64,000 bases of DNA, from positions 124,001 through 188,000 of the forward strand of contig NZ_JACJKX010000001.1 in assembly GCF_016901835.1 (NCBI RefSeq). The letters are read 5' to 3'. Below are positions 1-8,369 of the stretch, in pieces. Origin of the DNA: Parasutterella secunda. GTDB taxonomy: Bacteria; Pseudomonadota; Gammaproteobacteria; Burkholderiales; Burkholderiaceae_F. The translations under genes and the position numbers were made by a program. A model generated the notes under the pieces. It had not been told where the DNA came from, did not search any database, and worked only from the letters and a program-made list of their open reading frames with translations. The first letter of the stretch is position 1. Each line of letters starts with the position of its first letter.

Positions 1-172
1 TTAGCTCTGCTGTTTCACTTTCAGGCAGGATGATTTCTAAGACAGGTTTAGAAAAACTCATCGTGACCACGAAGAAAATAATGAGCATAAACAGACAGTC
101 GATGAGGGGAGTCAGGTCAATTTGCGGATCATCATCAATGGGCGAGAGGCCCGGTGGAATAAAAATGCTCAT
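1..172 (-). CDS. exbD: ExbD-type biopolymer transport protein (3' end outside window)
   Basis: The first 57 codons are present; the rest lies beyond the left edge. The protein starts with a short cytoplasmic segment rich in Asp and Pro, followed by one hydrophobic helix containing the conserved membrane Asp (context DLTPLIDCLF), as in ExbD/TolR. With ExbB and TonB such proteins convert the proton-motive force into energy for outer-membrane receptors. The ATG overlaps the exbB stop by four bases (ATGA), so the two are translationally coupled. As the tail of the haem operon it most likely energises the TonB-dependent receptor encoded at 4699-6813. TolR is the alternative, but the context favours ExbD. 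Confidence 0.85.
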   Translation of the reverse strand, partial: MSIFIPPGLSPIDDDPQIDLTPLIDCLFMLIIFFVVTMSFSKPVLEIILPESETAEL

Positions 173-816
173 TTTCCTTCCTCTTCATCATTGACAGCAT
201 TGGAATTATTTTTATTACGAATGCGGTTCATAATTTCGAGCGCACGATAACTGTGTTCAACCGCCTCAATATGAAACCCTCTGAATTTGAGCATTAAACC
301 GTAGTAGACCATTAAAACGGGAATGGCAATACAAAGACCCATAACTGTTGTAATAAGTGCCTGCCAAATACCTGCAGCCAATAATTCCGTGGAGGGAATC
401 TCAGTGAAAGACAGTGTTTTGAAAACTTCTACCATACCGAATACAGTACCGAGAAGCCCCAATAAAGGAGAGATGACACTGATTAGCTTGAGCCATACAA
501 GACCGTTACTGACCCTTTTGAAATTTCGGTGAAAAAGGTAGGCCACCTCCGCCCGGATATCATCGGAGTGAGAACCGTGAGTTGCGACAATATCGTAAAT
601 GATCCGAATTAACGGATTGGCAGTATTGGGATCAATATTTCGCAGACAGCGATCTCTGCCGCTTTCCAAGTCAAGGAAGTCTCGACGGAAATTTTTCCAT
701 ACTCGATTTAAATAAGCGATGAGCCAAACAGAAACGTACAGGGCGTAAAGTGCAACAAAAATCAACGCGACACCCGCCGGACCGATTAATGTGTACAAAG
801 ACTCTAAATTTTCCAT
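169..816 (-). CDS. exbB: ExbB-type proton channel subunit (MotA/TolQ/ExbB family)
   Basis: This 215-residue inner-membrane protein has the three-helix layout of ExbB/TolQ: one helix near residues 10-33, and two more around 110-130 and 150-175 flanking the conserved Gly/Pro-rich stretch (PLLGLLGTVFGM). It forms the channel of the ExbB-ExbD-TonB motor. It starts 11 bases after the flavodoxin stop and overlaps exbD by four bases, so it belongs to the haem operon. No tolA, tolB or pal is nearby, which argues for ExbB over TolQ. A tonB gene is not visible and may follow exbD outside the window. Confidence 0.88.
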   Translation of the reverse strand: MENLESLYTLIGPAGVALIFVALYALYVSVWLIAYLNRVWKNFRRDFLDLESGRDRCLRNIDPNTANPLIRIIYDIVATHGSHSDDIRAEVAYLFHRNFKRVSNGLVWLKLISVISPLLGLLGTVFGMVEVFKTLSFTEIPSTELLAAGIWQALITTVMGLCIAIPVLMVYYGLMLKFRGFHIEAVEHSYRALEIMNRIRNKNNSNAVNDEEEGK

Positions 817-827
817 GACTTCAATCC

Positions 828-1337
828 TCAGGCTAAAAGCTCTCGGAAAGCTTCAGCAGCAGCCCTGTAGTCTTGCTCATTGGGGTGTTTTGCTGCTTCT
901 TGCCGACGGGCAACGGATTCGGGAGTTTCCTTGTAACCCGGCATTTTTTTCATTTGCTCAATTAAAACCGGATTGATTTTGCCCTGACAGAGGAATGTGG
1001 CTTCTAGACGATTACCACGCTCTGAGCCGACAACTGCATCGCACTGACGTTTGAACCAATCTTTGGCACGTTCGCTTTGAGGGTTGCCGCCCATGGTGGC
1101 AAAAATCCCAAGAGATTTATTGCGAATATAAGGGACTAATTGAGCCAGATCGGGCGGCAGTCCCCCTTTGTCACACCAAAAACCGACGATTACTTCATTG
1201 TGTTGATCAAGAAGTTCTGTACATTTGAGCACATCTGTGGTGCGTTTAAGAGAAGTTGTCGGATAAACCCGATTGAGTGCCTCTCCGACTTTCCATGTGT
1301 TTCCCGTAATGGAGCTAATAATGATCAAAGCAGACAT
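828..1337 (-). CDS. Small flavodoxin-family protein of the haem operon
   Basis: The protein is 169 residues long from the chosen start. The N-terminus carries a flavodoxin phosphate-binding loop (SSITGNTWK), and the fold continues with a WCDKGG stretch and a GGNP loop, consistent with FMN binding. Two ATGs compete, at 1346 and 1337. The AAAAGG ribosome site abuts the first but lies 9 bases from the second, so 1337 is preferred. Haem-degradation loci with ChuW/HutW need a low-potential electron donor for radical SAM chemistry; a flavodoxin fits that role (inference). It could also act on a tetrapyrrole product, as small flavodoxins are known beside bilin reductases. It sits between hutX and exbB. 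Confidence 0.8.
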   Translation of the reverse strand: MSALIIISSITGNTWKVGEALNRVYPTTSLKRTTDVLKCTELLDQHNEVIVGFWCDKGGLPPDLAQLVPYIRNKSLGIFATMGGNPQSERAKDWFKRQCDAVVGSERGNRLEATFLCQGKINPVLIEQMKKMPGYKETPESVARRQEAAKHPNEQDYRAAAEAFRELLA

Positions 1338-1353
1338 ACATGACATCCTTTTA

Positions 1354-1851
1354 TCAGCAAAATTGAGCTTTTGCTTTCATGAAACCTTCTTTAACCGATT
1401 CGATGAGCTGATGATTTTCCCGTCCGACATAGACGCTGAAGTGAAGTTTTTTATCTTTCCCGAAAAAAGCGACGTAATGAGATTCACGTCCCATAAACGG
1501 CATGGAAATAAAAGCAATGGTTTCTAAAGAGTCGGCATTAAGGTGACCGCCGATTACGGCGTCTTTAGACAAAATGTTGTAGTAGCCCATGCCGCGTTTG
1601 CCGGCGCTGAGTTTGGACTGAATTTCAAAGACATGTCCTTCATGAATGATAAACAGAGTCACTTTTTCCCATTGACTCATTTGTGCCCATAAAACATCGA
1701 AAGACGAGATATCTTTGATAAAGGAGCAGATCTCACTTGGCAGAGCTTGAGCGGCTTCTAAATCCGTGCAGCCAAGTTCCTTGGCAATTAATCCTAAGGT
1801 GACGGGCTTTTTAGCATTCATCAGTTCTTGAATTTTTTCTTTTTTATCCAT
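1354..1851 (-). CDS. hutX: HutX/ChuX-family cytosolic haem carrier
   Basis: This 165-residue protein matches the HutX/ChuX family in length and layout: an N-terminal helical region (residues 1-50) resembling a winged helix, then a beta-rich half with the motifs VFEIQSKL, GMGYYNI and GGHLNADS typical of the family. These proteins bind haem in the cytoplasm and hand it to degrading enzymes. The gene follows the ECF ATPase by two bases, with GGAG as ribosome site, so haem would pass directly from importer to carrier to HutW. This gene is the strongest clue that the ECF transporter beside it handles haem or a haem product. Confidence 0.85.
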   Translation of the reverse strand: MDKKEKIQELMNAKKPVTLGLIAKELGCTDLEAAQALPSEICSFIKDISSFDVLWAQMSQWEKVTLFIIHEGHVFEIQSKLSAGKRGMGYYNILSKDAVIGGHLNADSLETIAFISMPFMGRESHYVAFFGKDKKLHFSVYVGRENHQLIESVKEGFMKAKAQFC

Positions 1852-1853
1852 TT

Positions 1854-3341
1854 TTATTCTCCGTAATGTGAAAAATCTTTTCTTTTAAGTGAATTCATTC
1901 TTAAAGCTTGATCTGCACACAAAGCAAGAAGCTCTAAGTCGTGAGTAATCAGTAAAACAGCCTTACCTCGATCGGCTTGTTCCTGCAAAGCTTGGGCAAC
2001 TCGTTTCATATTGGCGCCGTCCAGTCCGCTGGTGGGTTCATCCAAAATGAGAATGTCCGGGTTTTTAGCTAATGCACATGCAATGACCAAACGCTGCTTT
2101 TGTCCGCCTGAAAGCGACTGAGGATGCCGTTCAGAGAGTTCCGTCAGGGAAAATGCTTCAAGCAGCTGATCGATGGTTTCGTTGGTATGCTGAGTCTGAT
2201 TTGCCGCAAAAAGACAGGCTTTGATTTCTTCTCTTACACTGCGCATCTGCAACTGATGGTCGGCATTTTGAAGAACCAGTCCCGTGTGCTTAAGAAGCGT
2301 TTGAGCAGAGGTTTTTTCCCCTTTCAGATAGAGTTCTCCTGTACCGACATTCAGTCCGGTGATTAGGCGCGCCAAGGTGGTTTTCCCGCTACCGTTTTCT
2401 CCGATCAGGGCCGTAATACCGTGACCGATTTTGAAATGAATGTTTTTGAGCAAAAGCTCTTTGTGTTCAGCCGGTTGGCCTTTAAAGAGGCGTTTAAATT
2501 TAGCCAATTTGGAGTGACGGTTAGCCCGTTCATAATCAAAGGTGAGGTCAGAGGTCATCAAAATGGGATCTTTGGGATCACCTTCATGCAACGTATCCCG
2601 AACATCCGGTACATAAGCCTCGCGAAGGCCATATTCCTTTCGAAGTGTCTGATTTTCCAGAATTTCAAAAGAGCCCCGTTCTTTGATTTCTCCGTGTTGC
2701 ATGACAATGACTTCATCAGCGACACCGTTGAGCCAATGCAAACGATGGTCAACGACCAAGATGGCAAAACCCAGCTGTTTGAGTCGTAAAAGTTCCTGGG
2801 CAAGCCGATCGGTAGCTTCCGGATCCAAGTTTGCCGATGGCTCGTCCAGGATTAGAGCTTGTGGTTCTGAAACAAGAATTTCTCCGAGGGCTACTCTTTG
2901 TTTCTGACCTTCTGAGAGTGCCGAAATAGAATGACTTAAAAGCTCTTCAATATGTAGGCGCTTGGCAACGCTATTGATGCGATTTTGTACAGTGTCTGGC
3001 TCTGCTCCGGAGACTTTCAGTGCAAAACCCATTTCGTCTCTGACATTGAGTGCAAAGAACTGATCTTCAGGGTCTTGAAAAAGCGTACCGACTTTTTCCG
3101 AAATATCGGAAACGGAACTTTTGTCCGTTTCTTTACCGAAGACGGAAACCCGCCCGGTCATTTCACCGGCGTAGTAGTGCGGACAAAGTCCGTTAGCTAA
3201 ACGCATCAAGGTTGTTTTCCCACAGCCGGAAACACCGGTAACCAATACGACCTGACCGGGAGAGACTGTCAGATTCAGCGACTTGACAGCCCACTCACTC
3301 TGAAACGGATAGCGGTAGGAAACATTTTCAAATGTGATCAT
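1854..3341 (-). CDS. Fused double ATPase of an ECF transporter
   Basis: One 495-residue chain holds two ABC ATPase domains. The first (residues 1-230) has Walker A GVSGCGKTT, signature LSEGQKQR and Walker B LILDEPSANLD. The second (about 255-490) has GENGSGKTT, LSGGQKQR and LILDEPTSGLD. Both nucleotide sites look intact. Fused EcfA-EcfA' chains are common in dedicated (group I) ECF importers. The gene lies 16 bases after the T-component gene, with a GGAG ribosome site, and directly before hutX. It would power uptake of the substrate bound by the S component at 4134-4682. The substrate is not visible in the ATPase itself. Confidence 0.9.
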   Translation of the reverse strand: MITFENVSYRYPFQSEWAVKSLNLTVSPGQVVLVTGVSGCGKTTLMRLANGLCPHYYAGEMTGRVSVFGKETDKSSVSDISEKVGTLFQDPEDQFFALNVRDEMGFALKVSGAEPDTVQNRINSVAKRLHIEELLSHSISALSEGQKQRVALGEILVSEPQALILDEPSANLDPEATDRLAQELLRLKQLGFAILVVDHRLHWLNGVADEVIVMQHGEIKERGSFEILENQTLRKEYGLREAYVPDVRDTLHEGDPKDPILMTSDLTFDYERANRHSKLAKFKRLFKGQPAEHKELLLKNIHFKIGHGITALIGENGSGKTTLARLITGLNVGTGELYLKGEKTSAQTLLKHTGLVLQNADHQLQMRSVREEIKACLFAANQTQHTNETIDQLLEAFSLTELSERHPQSLSGGQKQRLVIACALAKNPDILILDEPTSGLDGANMKRVAQALQEQADRGKAVLLITHDLELLALCADQALRMNSLKRKDFSHYGE

Positions 3342-3357
3342 GATTCTTTCTCCGCTA

Positions 3358-4131
3358 TCAGGGCATTCGTACCGCAGTAGGATCGATACCCCAACTGCCC
3401 AGGTATATTTCTGCTATGAGCGCTAATAACACAGTTAAAACTCCGACACTCATGGCTATCCAGTCGCGCTCAGAAAGTTTTCGTTCAGAGCAAAAAGCAT
3501 GTGTTGCGTGGCTGCCCAATCCTTTGTCTAACCCCTTTAATTCGGCCGCAACTCCGAGTGCTTCGCTGCTTTTGAGCGCTCTGAATAAAATCGGCGTAAA
3601 GATTAGTCTTGCGCACAAAAACGGATGAGTGCTGAGCATTTTGAAATTTAATTGCCAGCCTCTGATTTTTAATGTTTCCCAGACTTGAGAAACGTCATGG
3701 GCAAAGGTCGGAATAAAACGGATCATGACCGTAGAGGGCAGCGTGATCACAAAGGGTAGCCTCAACTGAGAAAGGGCCGCCATAATGTTTTCAATTTTGG
3801 TGGAAAGCGCTAATCCCATGACCAGGTTCATCATGGTCAGACCGCGTAAAAAGGGGATGAGTAGGTTTTGTACCGTCATTTCTCCCAGGGCAGGGATAAA
3901 AAATGTGATGACAGCCGTGCAACCGATGGCCAATCCCATCATCAATGCCATGAGCAGATACAAAACAAAAACTAAAGTGGGACGCTTAATCAGCAAGGCC
4001 ATCAAAAAACTCAACGCAAAAAGTATCAGTTGAGCTGCCAGACTGGAGTAGGCGATTGTTGAGATAGCTCCCAAAAGAGTGAGCAGTAATTTAGTACGCG
4101 CATCGATTTTCGTCAGAGTAGAGTGATTCAT
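3358..4131 (-). CDS. ECF transporter T component (EcfT-like membrane protein)
   Basis: The 257-residue protein begins with a short polar stretch (KIDARTKLL, the usual EcfT start) followed by five or six hydrophobic helices. Between helices the coupling segment has the shape of the EcfT signature, ending AAELKGLDKG where many homologues read ARG. An in-frame upstream extension is possible, but the ATG at 4131 has AGGAG about 8 bases upstream and starts two bases after the S-component stop, so it is preferred. The protein couples ATPase to S component. The order S, T, AA' is that of a dedicated ECF system. Confidence 0.87.
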   Translation of the reverse strand: MNHSTLTKIDARTKLLLTLLGAISTIAYSSLAAQLILFALSFLMALLIKRPTLVFVLYLLMALMMGLAIGCTAVITFFIPALGEMTVQNLLIPFLRGLTMMNLVMGLALSTKIENIMAALSQLRLPFVITLPSTVMIRFIPTFAHDVSQVWETLKIRGWQLNFKMLSTHPFLCARLIFTPILFRALKSSEALGVAAELKGLDKGLGSHATHAFCSERKLSERDWIAMSVGVLTVLLALIAEIYLGSWGIDPTAVRMP

Positions 4132-4133
4132 GC

Positions 4134-4682
4134 TTAGCTCCTGACGATACCGGCATGACGCAGTTCTTTTAACGCACGGTAACCTGTAAAAAGACCGAGA
4201 AGGCAACCTGTGTAACCGATGAAAATAATGGGCAGTACAGAAAGGATGAGTGCCGGCGTTTCCCGCATCATGAGGTAGGAGACGGCGACGGAAAAGAGTT
4301 TGGTACCAAGGTCATAAACGGCAACGCCCACGTATGTTGACCAAGAATGTTTGAAGCCCCCTGTTAACCAAATAGCGAATTCTGCTGCTAAAGCGCCGAC
4401 CAGCGCGGCGGGCAGCAGCGTGATGCTTCCACCCATCAAAAGCACACTCACGATCATGGATACAGCCGTAAAGAGCAAAAGTGTTCCGCTTTTTCTGACT
4501 TTTGCTAAAAGCACAATCAACAATGTTGTGAACACAAGATTTTTAAGCATGAGCGTGACCGGGTTCATGCCGCCGCCCGCCAAAGCTATCAGGAGAGAGG
4601 ACAGCTTGATGGCGGCGGCAAAAACGCCGATCATGACGAGTTCTTGCGATTTCCAATAGGCCGTTTTAACGGTCATTTTCAT
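4134..4682 (-). CDS. ECF substrate-binding S component, Trep_Strep/MptA-like, substrate unproven
   Basis: This 182-residue protein is nearly all hydrophobic, with about six helices and Gly-rich turns (ALAGGGMNPV, VGALAAEF), and ends in a short basic tail. Size, topology and position directly before an ECF T gene identify it as the S component. It resembles the Trep_Strep/MptA group, which often lacks an assigned substrate. It sits between a TonB receptor gene and the T component in a Fur-boxed haem operon, so haem or a haem-derived linear tetrapyrrole is the best guess (inference). A flavin precursor or another siderophore-like compound is not excluded. The start is uncertain: ATGs at 4682 and 4676, GTG at 4685. 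Confidence 0.78.
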   Translation of the reverse strand: MKMTVKTAYWKSQELVMIGVFAAAIKLSSLLIALAGGGMNPVTLMLKNLVFTTLLIVLLAKVRKSGTLLLFTAVSMIVSVLLMGGSITLLPAALVGALAAEFAIWLTGGFKHSWSTYVGVAVYDLGTKLFSVAVSYLMMRETPALILSVLPIIFIGYTGCLLGLFTGYRALKELRHAGIVRS

Positions 4683-4698
4683 CACTTATTCAAGATGA

Positions 4699-6813
4699 TC
4701 AGAACGTAGCGTTAAGCTTCATAGCGAAGTAACGTCCCGGTTCATAGATGGCGTCACTGGTTTGATACAGTTTGTCAGTGATGTTATAAAGACCGACATC
4801 AACGCTATAGGCATTTTTAGGTCCGAATGACACACCACCCGTCAAATTAAAGGTCGTAAAGCCACCGAATGAACCATCCTCATTGAGTTGATCAGTTTGG
4901 AAGTTCCAGGATTCTGTTTTGGTTTGACTTACGGCGTAAGCATCAAATCTAAACAAGGCACTGTCGTATTCGTTTTGATATCGAACACCATAACGGGCCA
5001 TCACTTTAGGTGTGCCGGATTTAGAGGATTTGATGCCATTTTCTTTGTATTCTCGACGCATTAAGGTCAGAACTGTGTAGGGTTCAAAATCCCCGATTTT
5101 TACACTGGTATCTAATTCAAGGCCGATGGTTTGAGCTTCCCCCATGTTTGTATATTTGTTGAGACTGTCTCCAATGGCAATTGTTGTAATGTAATCATCT
5201 GCTTGGCTGTAGAAAATGGAACCGTCAACAGTCAAAATTCCGTTTGTATATCTGGCACCAATTTCGAAGTTATCCGAGGTCTCCGGTTTCAGATCCGGGT
5301 TGGCATAAGTTAATTCTCCACCCATAGAGGTATCAATAAATAACTCTTGTAAAAGCGGAGTCCGATAGCCTTGAGACCAGTTGGCGCGTAGCGCCAGATT
5401 CTCAAAGCCCTTATAAGTCACGCCAAAATTAAAAATGGCTTTTCCATCGCTGGTGTCATAACTACTTTTACCGACTTCAATGCCATCGACATTGAGGCTA
5501 TGAGTGGTGTTGATATCCATGTCACTGTCCACCCATGTATATCTGACACCATAATTGAGAATGAGTTCGTCAAAAACCGTACTTTCCATTGAAGCAAACA
5601 GGGAATGACGGGTTTGTGAACCATTAAATTTTTGAATCTTTTCATACGGAGCGGTACCCATGACAGGTCCCTGACCCGGAACAAAACTCATGCTGGGAGT
5701 ATGTCCGAAAGTTTGACTGCCGGCGTCAAGATCATCGTATGAGAATTCGTAGCCGGTGATTAAGTAATGATTCTGACCAAGAATCCAATCTGATTGAATG
5801 GAGGCTGAGGTTGTGTACAGGTCATTGTCAGCGAAATTGTCCATTAAAACCGACGTTGTGCCAAAAGGAGTAACAATTCCACCTTGTTTAACAAAATTTT
5901 CCATTAATTTGTGATTTTTTTCGTATGAGGCATCAATACGCAAGCGAGCAAGGTTTTCGGTTAGGTTTTTAAATTCACCGAAAAGACTTCCTCTCGTACG
6001 TTGCCATTCAGGAACATCGACAAAAAAATCTTCAGGAGCATAGGAAGTTGCCCCGGACATGAAATCCAAATCGAAGTGACTTAAAGATAGACCGATGGTC
6101 TTATTTGGATCAATGTCATAGGAAAGAAAAGCATTGGCTGCCTTAGAGCTAAATTCTGTGTGAGGCATCTTACCAACCGGAGTCTCGATGTTATCTGCAT
6201 CACGAATGGCTCCACCGAAGCGATATTTCCAACCGTTTGCGGCCCCGTAGATAGAGCCGGACAACTCTTTGCCGCTCGAAGACGAATCAAAACCAGCTGA
6301 TACTGAAGCGCCGAAAGTATCTTCGCCACCTTTTTTGGTGATGATGTTAACAGCACCGCCGATAGCATCTGAGCCGTAAAGAACTGAGGCCGGTCCGCGA
6401 ATCACTTCAATTCTTTCAACTTGTGAGGGATCAATCAATAGCGGCACGCCAGACATGGATTTCTGTTCAGAAATGCGTTGACCGTCAATCATGACGAGTG
6501 TTCTGAAGGCATCCTCCCCGCGGATTTTAATTCGGTCAATACCTTGACCTCCGTCATTTTTTACCTGAATGCCCGGAACTTTGCTCTCCAATAAGTCAGC
6601 AATGGTTTTCGCACCGGACATTTCAGCGATGTCTTCACTGGTAATAACAGAAACACTCATGTTGACATCAATCAATTGTTGTTCAACACGAGAAGCTGTC
6701 ACCACAACGTCCTGTGCTTTGTAACTATCAGCGGCTTGAGCACTGATGACAGGAAGGGAAAGAGCCACTGCTAGGGCGAGGCTTGTTTTTTTGAAAGAGA
6801 GACTGTTTGTCAT
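4699..6813 (-). CDS. TonB-dependent outer-membrane receptor (candidate haem receptor)
   Basis: The 704-residue protein has a clear signal peptide (KKTSLALAVALSL, cleavage after AQA), a TonB box (DVVVTAS), a plug domain (about residues 30-150, ending GSDAIGGAVNIITKKGG) and a 22-strand-type barrel ending in Phe. ATG 6813 is chosen over a TTG at 6822 because it places the signal peptide properly. It follows hutW by about 50 bases and precedes the ECF genes. In the HemR position it has YRTP and NPDLKPE motifs, but I see no His between them, which classical haem receptors use. Haem is inferred from context; the barrel alone is CirA/BtuB-like. Confidence 0.88.
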   Translation of the reverse strand: MTNSLSFKKTSLALAVALSLPVISAQAADSYKAQDVVVTASRVEQQLIDVNMSVSVITSEDIAEMSGAKTIADLLESKVPGIQVKNDGGQGIDRIKIRGEDAFRTLVMIDGQRISEQKSMSGVPLLIDPSQVERIEVIRGPASVLYGSDAIGGAVNIITKKGGEDTFGASVSAGFDSSSSGKELSGSIYGAANGWKYRFGGAIRDADNIETPVGKMPHTEFSSKAANAFLSYDIDPNKTIGLSLSHFDLDFMSGATSYAPEDFFVDVPEWQRTRGSLFGEFKNLTENLARLRIDASYEKNHKLMENFVKQGGIVTPFGTTSVLMDNFADNDLYTTSASIQSDWILGQNHYLITGYEFSYDDLDAGSQTFGHTPSMSFVPGQGPVMGTAPYEKIQKFNGSQTRHSLFASMESTVFDELILNYGVRYTWVDSDMDINTTHSLNVDGIEVGKSSYDTSDGKAIFNFGVTYKGFENLALRANWSQGYRTPLLQELFIDTSMGGELTYANPDLKPETSDNFEIGARYTNGILTVDGSIFYSQADDYITTIAIGDSLNKYTNMGEAQTIGLELDTSVKIGDFEPYTVLTLMRREYKENGIKSSKSGTPKVMARYGVRYQNEYDSALFRFDAYAVSQTKTESWNFQTDQLNEDGSFGGFTTFNLTGGVSFGPKNAYSVDVGLYNITDKLYQTSDAIYEPGRYFAMKLNATF

Positions 6814-6865
6814 CTTAGTCAATAGAGAAAAAGTTATTGGCTTTTCTCTTTAGGTTGAAAAATCT

Positions 6866-8269
6866 TTACTTTTGTTGGGCCAAGCGCTTGCCCAATACGT
6901 TGATCAACAGTTGGGCCATGGTGACATGCCAGAATTGCCCGGCAATGGTCTGTACCATCCAATCGCCGACAGGATTAATCAGGCCGGCTTTCGTCCACTG
7001 CTCAAAGACATCTCGGCTTAATTCATCAAGGGGCAGTGCGAAGCGATCGCTCAAGTGAGGCATGTTGATGCGACCCAGTTCCATTTCAGAAGAAACGGTA
7101 CGAAGGGCGTGCCAGTAATCATTTGGGGCGCTCGCAAAAGCGATGGGTTTGATACCGGCTTCCAGTTTTTTGACCCAGTCTTCATACTTTCGTTCGATCA
7201 TGAAGCTGTAACCGTTTAGTTTGCCGCCCGCGCCACTGCCGAAAGCCAGACAATCAGCAGCACTTTTACCGAAGCGGTTGTAGATATTTCGTTCGCGAAA
7301 TGTTTGGCACCAATGGTTGTTGGACAGGCGGCGCCACTGAGCGTTGGTCAGTAATTCAACTGAGCGGGCAAACATCTCTGCACGCTCATCTTTGTCGGCG
7401 CCGGCGGGAAGTTTGCCGTTTGCAATAAATTTTCCGAGCGGAGACTTCTCAAAAACATTCAGCTGATAGCAATCGACACCATCTAAAGGAAGAGAGATGG
7501 CGGTTTTCACATCGTCTTCCCACACGGCCATATCTTGGTAGGGGAACCCGTAAATAAGATCACAGACGATACTGGCTTGATTAAAGGAAGCGAGCTTTTC
7601 AATCGCACGAACCATGCTTTCACGATCGTCAACACGACGCATGGTTTGGCGAACGTTTGTGTTGAACGTTTGAACCCCAAGAGAAACACGATTGACACCC
7701 GCTTTAAAGGCAGCTTCCATTTTTTCTTCAGGGAAGTGATGAATGCGTCCTTCAAGGGTAATTTCACAATCATTGGCAAGGGGAAGATATGTTCTGACTG
7801 CTTTGATTAGTCGATAAAGATCATAGGGCTCAAGAGCCGTAGGCGTACCGCCTCCGAAATAAACCGCATGAATCGGGGTAATTTGTTGAGCCGGCAAATC
7901 ATTCCAAAGTTGTAATTCCTTAATCAAATGATCGGTGTAGTGGGCACTTGATTCGGGGCGCAGCGGATTTTGATAGAAAAGACAATAAAGGCAACGGGTT
8001 TCGCAAAACGGAACATGAATATAAGCCAAACCGGTCCCTTTTCTTTTAATTCCGTATTGATTCTTAATTACAGATACGGCTTCATCGCCAATAAATGTCT
8101 GTCCTGGAATGTGCGGATGAACAGCAGCTTTTCCTTTAAACGCATTTTTTAGGGGATTGTCAGAGAGTTCCGCTTCAAAATGAATCATCTCTTCAACCGT
8201 ATTGGCGTGATTTCCAAGCATGTGACGTTGGGATGATTCGAAAGATTTATTTGAGGGGTTCAAATGCAT
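6866..8269 (-). CDS. hutW: Anaerobic haem-degrading radical SAM methyltransferase HutW/ChuW
   Basis: This 467-residue protein is HemN-like. The radical SAM cysteines C89, C93 and C96 (CETRCLYC) bind the 4Fe-4S cluster, followed by the SAM motif YFGGGTPT. Features of the HutW/ChuW branch rather than HemN are LEGRIHHF, QTFRERNIYNRFGK and the FGSGAGG loop. ChuW opens the haem ring without oxygen, releasing iron and making the linear tetrapyrrole anaerobilin. It is the first gene after the Fur-box promoter, with an AAAGGG ribosome site 5-6 bases before ATG 8269. No ChuY-type reductase is seen; the operon carries a flavodoxin. Identification is firm at family level. Confidence 0.9.
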   Translation of the reverse strand: MHLNPSNKSFESSQRHMLGNHANTVEEMIHFEAELSDNPLKNAFKGKAAVHPHIPGQTFIGDEAVSVIKNQYGIKRKGTGLAYIHVPFCETRCLYCLFYQNPLRPESSAHYTDHLIKELQLWNDLPAQQITPIHAVYFGGGTPTALEPYDLYRLIKAVRTYLPLANDCEITLEGRIHHFPEEKMEAAFKAGVNRVSLGVQTFNTNVRQTMRRVDDRESMVRAIEKLASFNQASIVCDLIYGFPYQDMAVWEDDVKTAISLPLDGVDCYQLNVFEKSPLGKFIANGKLPAGADKDERAEMFARSVELLTNAQWRRLSNNHWCQTFRERNIYNRFGKSAADCLAFGSGAGGKLNGYSFMIERKYEDWVKKLEAGIKPIAFASAPNDYWHALRTVSSEMELGRINMPHLSDRFALPLDELSRDVFEQWTKAGLINPVGDWMVQTIAGQFWHVTMAQLLINVLGKRLAQQK

Positions 8270-8309
8270 GGCAACCCTTTGCCCATAAAGTAAGTGTTTA
8301 AAAATATTA

Positions 8310-8331
8310 TTTAATGATAATCATTATCATT
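8310..8331. promoter_or_regulatory. Fur box upstream of the haem operon
   Basis: The near-palindrome AATGATAATCATTATCATT spans 8313-8331. Positions 8310-8328 match 17 of 19 bases of the classical Fur consensus, the two mismatches lying at the left edge. It starts just downstream of the predicted -10, where bound Fur-Fe would block initiation. It predicts repression of hutW and the following genes when iron is ample. Confidence 0.9.
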
Positions 8332-8340
8332 AGGTTGAGG

Positions 8341-8369
8341 ATAATAAGTATCTATCTGAAAAAAATCAA
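8341..8369 (-). promoter_or_regulatory. Sigma70-type promoter of the haem operon
   Basis: On the minus strand TTGATT (8364-8369) and TATTAT (8341-8346) are separated by 17 bases, an almost ideal -35/-10 pair. Transcription should start near 8335, so the Fur box lies over the first transcribed bases. The leader to hutW is about 65 bases and shows no riboswitch-like structure. Confidence 0.75.

Noticed and set aside
169-816. TolQ of the Tol-Pal system
   Set aside because: No tolA, tolB, pal or ybgC neighbours; the context is a TonB receptor operon.
6866-8269. Coproporphyrinogen dehydrogenase HemN
   Set aside because: The protein shares the HemN fold but carries HutW/ChuW-specific segments and lies in a Fur-boxed haem operon.
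8270-8340. Riboswitch in the leader of the haem/ECF operon
   Set aside because: ECF genes often have vitamin riboswitches, but this leader is about 65 bases, AT-rich, and shows no cobalamin, FMN or TPP box; the Fur box explains control.
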